DNA of 9,415 bases from Bacilli bacterium (GTDB lineage Bacteria > Bacillota_I > Bacilli_A > RF39 > UBA660): positions 1 through 9,415 of the forward strand of contig JAQVNR010000054.1 in NCBI GenBank assembly GCA_028703035.1, read 5' to 3'. The position numbers and the translations under genes were made by a program. Position 1 is the first letter of the stretch, and every line of letters begins with the position of its first letter. This document shows positions 5,644-9,415 of the stretch, piece after piece. Under the pieces are notes generated by a model. It made no database searches, was not told where the DNA came from, and saw only the letters and a program-made list of their open reading frames with translations.

Positions 5644-8580
5644 TCAATCAAGTTTAACACTTACTAATTTAGATACTCCAGACTCTTGCATTGTTACTCC
5701 ATATAGATGGTTAATATATTCCATAGTTCTCTTTTTATGAGTAATAATTATAAACTGAGTATTTGTATCAAGTGACTTTAAATATGAGCCAAACATATCA
5801 ACATTAACCTCATCTAAAGTAGCTTCTACTTCATCTAAAATACAAAAGGGTACGGTTCTAATATTAAGAATTGCAAATAAAAGAGCAATAGCAGTAAGAG
5901 TTCCTTCTCCACCAGATAAAAGTCTCGTATTTTTAATATCTTTCCCAGGTGGAACAGCATGAATTTCCAGACCAGTTGTTAAAATATTATCCGGATCTGT
6001 TAAAATTAGTTTTCCTACTCCACCTTTAAATAATTTTGTAAAGACCTTTTGAAATTCAGCATTAAGTTCAGCAAAAGTAATCGTTAGCTTTTCTTTCATT
6101 GTAATATCAAGCTCATCAATAACGGTTAAAATATCTTTAATTGATTCTTCTAAATCAATTTTTTGACTATTTAAAAAGTTATATCTAGTATTTATCCTTT
6201 CATATTCAGCAATTGAGCCTGTATTTACATCACCTAAAACTTTAATATCCGCTTTTAGTTTATTAACTTTAGTTCTTGATATGTTCTCATCATCAAGAAG
6301 TTCATATTCTATAATTGCTTTTTCATAAGTTAATTCATATTCCTCATTAAGTCTTAAAAGAAGATTATTAAGATTTAGCTCAAGTTTAGTAATTGCTATT
6401 TCAACTTCTTTTAACTCATTAATTTTTTTATTGTACTGACTAGATGCTTTTTTCGAATTACCTTCTAACTCGTTTATTTCAGTACTTAGATCATTTTTCT
6501 CCATTTTAAGTTTATTTAAGTTTAGTTCTAGTTCATCAGTTTTAGCTTTAACTTCATAATATTTAATTAAAATAGTTTCAATTTCTTCTTCAAGTTTATT
6601 ATTAAGGATACCTTTTGTTCCTTTAGCCTCGCTTGTTAAATTAGTCAAACTAAGCTTTAAATTATGATGTTCTTGTTCTTTTCTCAAAAGGGTTTCTTTT
6701 AAAGAATTTAAATTATTTGCCATACTAAAGATTTTATTTTCTAATACTTTTAAATTATAGTTTGATTCTTTAATCTTATCTTCTTGAGCTAAAATAGTTG
6801 CTTTTTTATCTTTAACTTGTTTTAAAATACTATTAAGTTCATATTTTTGATTTATTAATCCAAGTGAATTTTTATTTGAGCCCCCAGTAATACTACCACC
6901 AGCTGAAATAAGCTCACCTTCTAAAGTAACTATTTTATACATGTAATTAATTAGTTTACCAATTTTATTAGCACCATTTAAATTTTTAGCAACTATTACA
7001 TTACCTAGCTGATTTAAAATAATCTTTTTATAAACTGCATCATATTTAACTAAATCAGATGCTACTCCCACAAATGATTCTTCATGTCTAACTTTAAGCA
7101 GAGTATTACTATCAATTCCTCTTGGTTTAATAATATTGAGTGGAAAAAAAGTTGCTCTACCTAAAAAACCAGTTTTTAAATAATTAATTGCCTCTTTAGC
7201 TGCATCTGAGTTTTCAACGACAATAATATTAGCTGAATAACTTAGCGCGGTATCAAGCGCGCTCGCATAAATTTCTTCAGTTTCGATTAACTTGCCTAAA
7301 TAATTATGAATTCCTGACAAGCGACTATTATTAATAACACTTCTAACTGCTGAGGGAACTTTATAATCATTTTCAATATTATCTTTTAAAATATCATAAC
7401 GATTATTAAGGGTATTTTCTTCTCTTATTAATTTAGTTAAATTTTTACTATAAACTTCTTTTTGATAATTTAAATTATTAAATTCTTTAATTGTTTTATC
7501 ATAATTTAATGTTTCGGTTTCAAGTTTTATCTTACTTTCATTGATTTCATTTTCTAAAACTTTAATATTATTAGTAAGCTCTAGTTCTCTTTCTTTTAAA
7601 TTAAGTAAACTAGCTTCTAGTTTTTGATCTTCAACTTTATATTTTTGTCTTTCAATCATTACTTGTTTTTCACTAGTAAGACTAGCTAACTTGTTATTTA
7701 GATTAAAGAGTTTATCACTTTTTATAGATATGTCTTCTTCTAGTTTTAGTAACTTTAATTTTAAAGTACTTATTTTTGAATCATCAATACTACTTGTTGT
7801 ATCAATTTTTAAAATTTCTTCTTTTAAGAATTTTTGTTTTTCGCAAGTTGTTTCATACTCTGTATTAAACTTTTTAATATCATAAGCAATTAAAGCTATT
7901 TCCGTTTCCTCAAGTTCAGTTTTATATTTTAAATATTTCTCAGCTGTTTCTGCTTGAATTTTTAAGGGTTCTAAGTTAACTATAAGCTCTTCGATAATTA
8001 AATCAATTCTTGATAAGTTATCATTTGTTTTATCAAGTTTTCTTAACGTTTCTTCTTTGCGCTTTTTATATTTTAAAACCCCGGCTGCTTCTTCTAAAAT
8101 ACTTCTTTTTTCATCAGGTTTACTATTAATTATTTCGCCTATTTTACCTTGACCAATAATTGATAAAGAATTAACGCTTGTTCCTGAATCAATAAATAAA
8201 TTAGTTATATCTTTTAAACGAACATGTTCATTATTAATAAAATATTCATTTTCTCCACCTTTATAAACTACTCTTTTTATTTCAATTTCATTAAGTTCAC
8301 TTTTTAAGTAATGATCAGAGTTATCTAAAGTAAGGGATGCCCAAGCTCTAGATAATGGTTTTCTAGATTTTGAACCACTGAAAATGACATCTGACATGAC
8401 ATTACCACCACGAAGATCTTTAACTGATTGCTCACCTAATACCCATTTTACTGCATCTACGATGTTGCTTTTGCCACTTCCATTTGGTCCAACTATCCCA
8501 GTTATTCCCGGTTTTATATCGATGTTTGTTGCATCAGCAAAACTTTTAAATCCATGAATGCTAATTCTAAGAAGTCTCAC
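5644..8580 (-). CDS. smc: Chromosome segregation/condensation ATPase SMC
   Basis: SMC is the ATP-driven DNA-loop organiser that, with ScpA and ScpB, condenses and separates chromosomes. The 978 residues show all parts: Walker A GPNGSGKSN (31-39), the Q-loop region IIGQGKIGEII, the conserved EEAAGVLKYKKRK, a first coiled coil (about 170-400), hinge (about 405-570, ending GGSITGGS), returning coiled coil (about 575-820), signature LSGGE (888-892), Walker B VPFCILDE (910-917), H-loop H948 and the standard end VTMQESGVSKLVSV. It is some 200 residues shorter than the Bacillus protein, by shorter arms, as in mycoplasmas. The signature reads GGEGTLTAIAL instead of the common GGERALTAIAL. GTG start directly after the rnc stop, with AGGTGAT inside the last rnc codons, so the two are co-translated. 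It ends in TGA, which shows that TGA is a stop here. scpA, scpB and the frequently linked ftsY are not in the window. Confidence 0.98.
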   Translation of the reverse strand: MRLLRISIHGFKSFADATNIDIKPGITGIVGPNGSGKSNIVDAVKWVLGEQSVKDLRGGNVMSDVIFSGSKSRKPLSRAWASLTLDNSDHYLKSELNEIEIKRVVYKGGENEYFINNEHVRLKDITNLFIDSGTSVNSLSIIGQGKIGEIINSKPDEKRSILEEAAGVLKYKKRKEETLRKLDKTNDNLSRIDLIIEELIVNLEPLKIQAETAEKYLKYKTELEETEIALIAYDIKKFNTEYETTCEKQKFLKEEILKIDTTSSIDDSKISTLKLKLLKLEEDISIKSDKLFNLNNKLASLTSEKQVMIERQKYKVEDQKLEASLLNLKERELELTNNIKVLENEINESKIKLETETLNYDKTIKEFNNLNYQKEVYSKNLTKLIREENTLNNRYDILKDNIENDYKVPSAVRSVINNSRLSGIHNYLGKLIETEEIYASALDTALSYSANIIVVENSDAAKEAINYLKTGFLGRATFFPLNIIKPRGIDSNTLLKVRHEESFVGVASDLVKYDAVYKKIILNQLGNVIVAKNLNGANKIGKLINYMYKIVTLEGELISAGGSITGGSNKNSLGLINQKYELNSILKQVKDKKATILAQEDKIKESNYNLKVLENKIFSMANNLNSLKETLLRKEQEHHNLKLSLTNLTSEAKGTKGILNNKLEEEIETILIKYYEVKAKTDELELNLNKLKMEKNDLSTEINELEGNSKKASSQYNKKINELKEVEIAITKLELNLNNLLLRLNEEYELTYEKAIIEYELLDDENISRTKVNKLKADIKVLGDVNTGSIAEYERINTRYNFLNSQKIDLEESIKDILTVIDELDITMKEKLTITFAELNAEFQKVFTKLFKGGVGKLILTDPDNILTTGLEIHAVPPGKDIKNTRLLSGGEGTLTAIALLFAILNIRTVPFCILDEVEATLDEVNVDMFGSYLKSLDTNTQFIIITHKKRTMEYINHLYGVTMQESGVSKLVSVKLD

Positions 8581-9228
8581 TTATTTATCACCTGCTTTTT
8601 TTAAGATTGCATCATGGGCTGCATTTTGTTCAGCTTCTTTTTTGCTTTTGCCCCATCCTTTACCATAAACAATCCCATCCACTACTGCCTCTATTTGAAA
8701 AGTTTTATCATGGGCAGGGCCTTTTTCTTTTATGACATTATAAACAACAGTTTTTTTAGTTGTATGAACAAGTTCTTGCAAAGTAGATTTATAATCATGA
8801 TTAAAACCTTCGCCTTTTTTTAAATATGAAAAAGTAATATCCATAACGAATTCTTTAGCTTTAACATATCCGCTATTTAAATATATCGCGCCTAAGACAC
8901 TTTCAAATACATCAGCAACTATTGATTCAGTAACTCCTTTTTCAAGACCTTGAGCTAGTTTAATTTTAGGAATTATCCCTGCATCTTTTGAATAAGTATA
9001 AAGAGCACTCTCACAGACAAAAGATGCCCTTATTTTAGACATTTCCCCTTCAGAGAGCTTTGTTTTTTTATAAAGATAATCACTAATAATTAGCTGAAGC
9101 ACTGCATCACCTAAAAACTCTAATCTTTCATAATGCTCACCACCATACTCATAAGCATAAGATGAGTGAGTAAGAGCTATATTTAATAATTTATTGTTTT
9201 CCGTAATATTATATTTTGTAAGTTCCAT
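8581..9228 (-). CDS. rnc: Ribonuclease III
   Basis: RNase III cuts double-stranded RNA, chiefly to process ribosomal RNA precursors and some mRNAs. The 215 residues contain the nuclease domain (1-140) with signature ERLEFLGDAVL (34-44) and metal-binding E37, D41, D106 and E109, then a double-stranded RNA-binding domain (about 145-211) with GKSKKEAEQNAA (193-204). Length is normal. The start chosen is ATG at 9226-9228 with GGTGG (9234-9238) 5 bases before it; the GTG three codons upstream falls within that site. The rnc-smc order is conserved in Firmicutes. The stop abuts the smc start with no gap. A plus-strand gene diverges upstream, so rnc is probably first in its transcript here. Confidence 0.97.
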   Translation of the reverse strand: MELTKYNITENNKLLNIALTHSSYAYEYGGEHYERLEFLGDAVLQLIISDYLYKKTKLSEGEMSKIRASFVCESALYTYSKDAGIIPKIKLAQGLEKGVTESIVADVFESVLGAIYLNSGYVKAKEFVMDITFSYLKKGEGFNHDYKSTLQELVHTTKKTVVYNVIKEKGPAHDKTFQIEAVVDGIVYGKGWGKSKKEAEQNAAHDAILKKAGDK

Positions 9229-9244
9229 TATATCCACCGATATT

Positions 9245-9250
9245 ATTATA
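9245..9250 (-). promoter_or_regulatory. Probable -10 box of the rnc-smc transcript
   Basis: A consensus TATAAT on the minus strand about 17 bases before the rnc ATG. At 17 bases spacing the -35 position reads TGGTTT, which is poor, so the promoter is weak or depends on the A/T tract at 9264-9280. Confidence 0.4.
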
Positions 9251-9283
9251 CATCAGAGATAAGAAAAAAACCAGTTTTTTCAA

Positions 9284-9299
9284 TTTACGATAGTGTAAA
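9284..9299. promoter_or_regulatory. Dyad TTTAC-N6-GTAAA in the divergent intergenic region
   Basis: A 5-base inverted repeat, TTTAC and GTAAA around six bases, in the middle of the divergent region between rnc and the gene starting at 9378. Its position suits an operator. Short AT-rich dyads arise often by chance, so this is only a candidate. Confidence 0.2.
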
Positions 9300-9362
9300 A
9301 TATTTTAGGGGAAGGTATAAAAAAAAGAAGATCTCTGTTAAAATTAATTTGAAATATAAATA

Positions 9363-9370
9363 AAGGAGGT
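9363..9370 (+). promoter_or_regulatory. Strong ribosome binding site of the right-edge gene
   Basis: AAGGAGGT, a near-perfect match to the 16S rRNA end, lies 7 bases before the ATG at 9378. It suggests a well-translated gene. Confidence 0.85.
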
Positions 9371-9377
9371 TCTTCTT

Positions 9378-9415
9378 ATGAATATGATATCACAATTTAA
9401 TCAAGTTTTGAAAAA
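9378..9415 (+). CDS. Start of an unidentified protein (partial)
   Basis: Twelve complete codons from ATG are in the window (MNMISQFNQVLK), and the frame runs off the right edge. The family cannot be recognised. Reality of the gene rests on the near-perfect ribosome binding site and the divergent layout against rnc. The upstream plus-strand region offers -10-like TATAAA (9316-9321) and TAAAAT (9339-9344), but no good -35. Confidence 0.75.
   Translation, partial: MNMISQFNQVLK

Noticed and set aside
5644..5646. Mycoplasma code (TGA as tryptophan)
   Set aside because: The smc stop is TGA at the exact conserved SMC C-terminus, and the Trp codons I checked in smc and the GNAT gene are TGG. Reading through would add about 18 unlikely residues.

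Overview
The window is an AT-rich stretch of bacterial chromosome, roughly a quarter to 30% G+C by eye, with tightly packed genes nearly all on the minus strand. The gene content points to a low-G+C member of the Bacilli, probably an uncultured lineage close to the Mollicutes (RF39- or Erysipelotrichales-like). The signs are a SMC of only 978 residues, about the length seen in mycoplasmas, a SpoIIP-family hydrolase, strong AGGAGG/GGTGAT ribosome binding sites, and frequent GTG or TTG starts. Tryptophan is TGG, and smc ends on a TGA exactly where the family's conserved C-terminus ends, so the standard bacterial code (table 11) applies, not the mycoplasma code. The lineage is an inference; no marker gene settles it.

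Layout, left to right. Positions 1-69 hold the tail of an unidentified plus-strand gene, converging on nagZ (134-1219, minus), a cytoplasmic GH3 beta-N-acetylglucosaminidase of cell-wall recycling. Next is a CYTH-domain phosphatase/cyclase-like gene (1389-2018), preceded two bases upstream by a small possible gene (2021-2158) and an even smaller overlapping reading frame (2155-2211); these two may be one frameshifted gene. A largely empty stretch of about 360 bases follows, then a tRNA-Arg(UCU) with its own promoter, encoded CCA and terminator.

Positions 2744-5022 form a probable three-gene unit transcribed leftwards from a promoter at 5042-5071. It encodes a SpoIIP-like peptidoglycan hydrolase, a small single-pass membrane protein whose start overlaps the end of spoIIP, and an ATP-grasp protein of the sugar-transfer-associated type. 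All three fit work at the cell envelope, but only the SpoIIP activity can be named with confidence. A separate GNAT acetyltransferase gene (5095-5571) has its own promoter and terminator.

Positions 5644-9228 carry the conserved housekeeping pair rnc-smc (RNase III, then the chromosome-organising SMC ATPase), abutting with no gap. To the right, a divergent intergenic region of about 150 bases leads to the start of an unidentified plus-strand gene (from 9378) with a near-perfect ribosome binding site. No insertion sequence, phage gene, CRISPR array or defence system is visible. The points most worth a second look are the SpoIIP/small-membrane-protein pair and the small reading frames in front of the CYTH gene.
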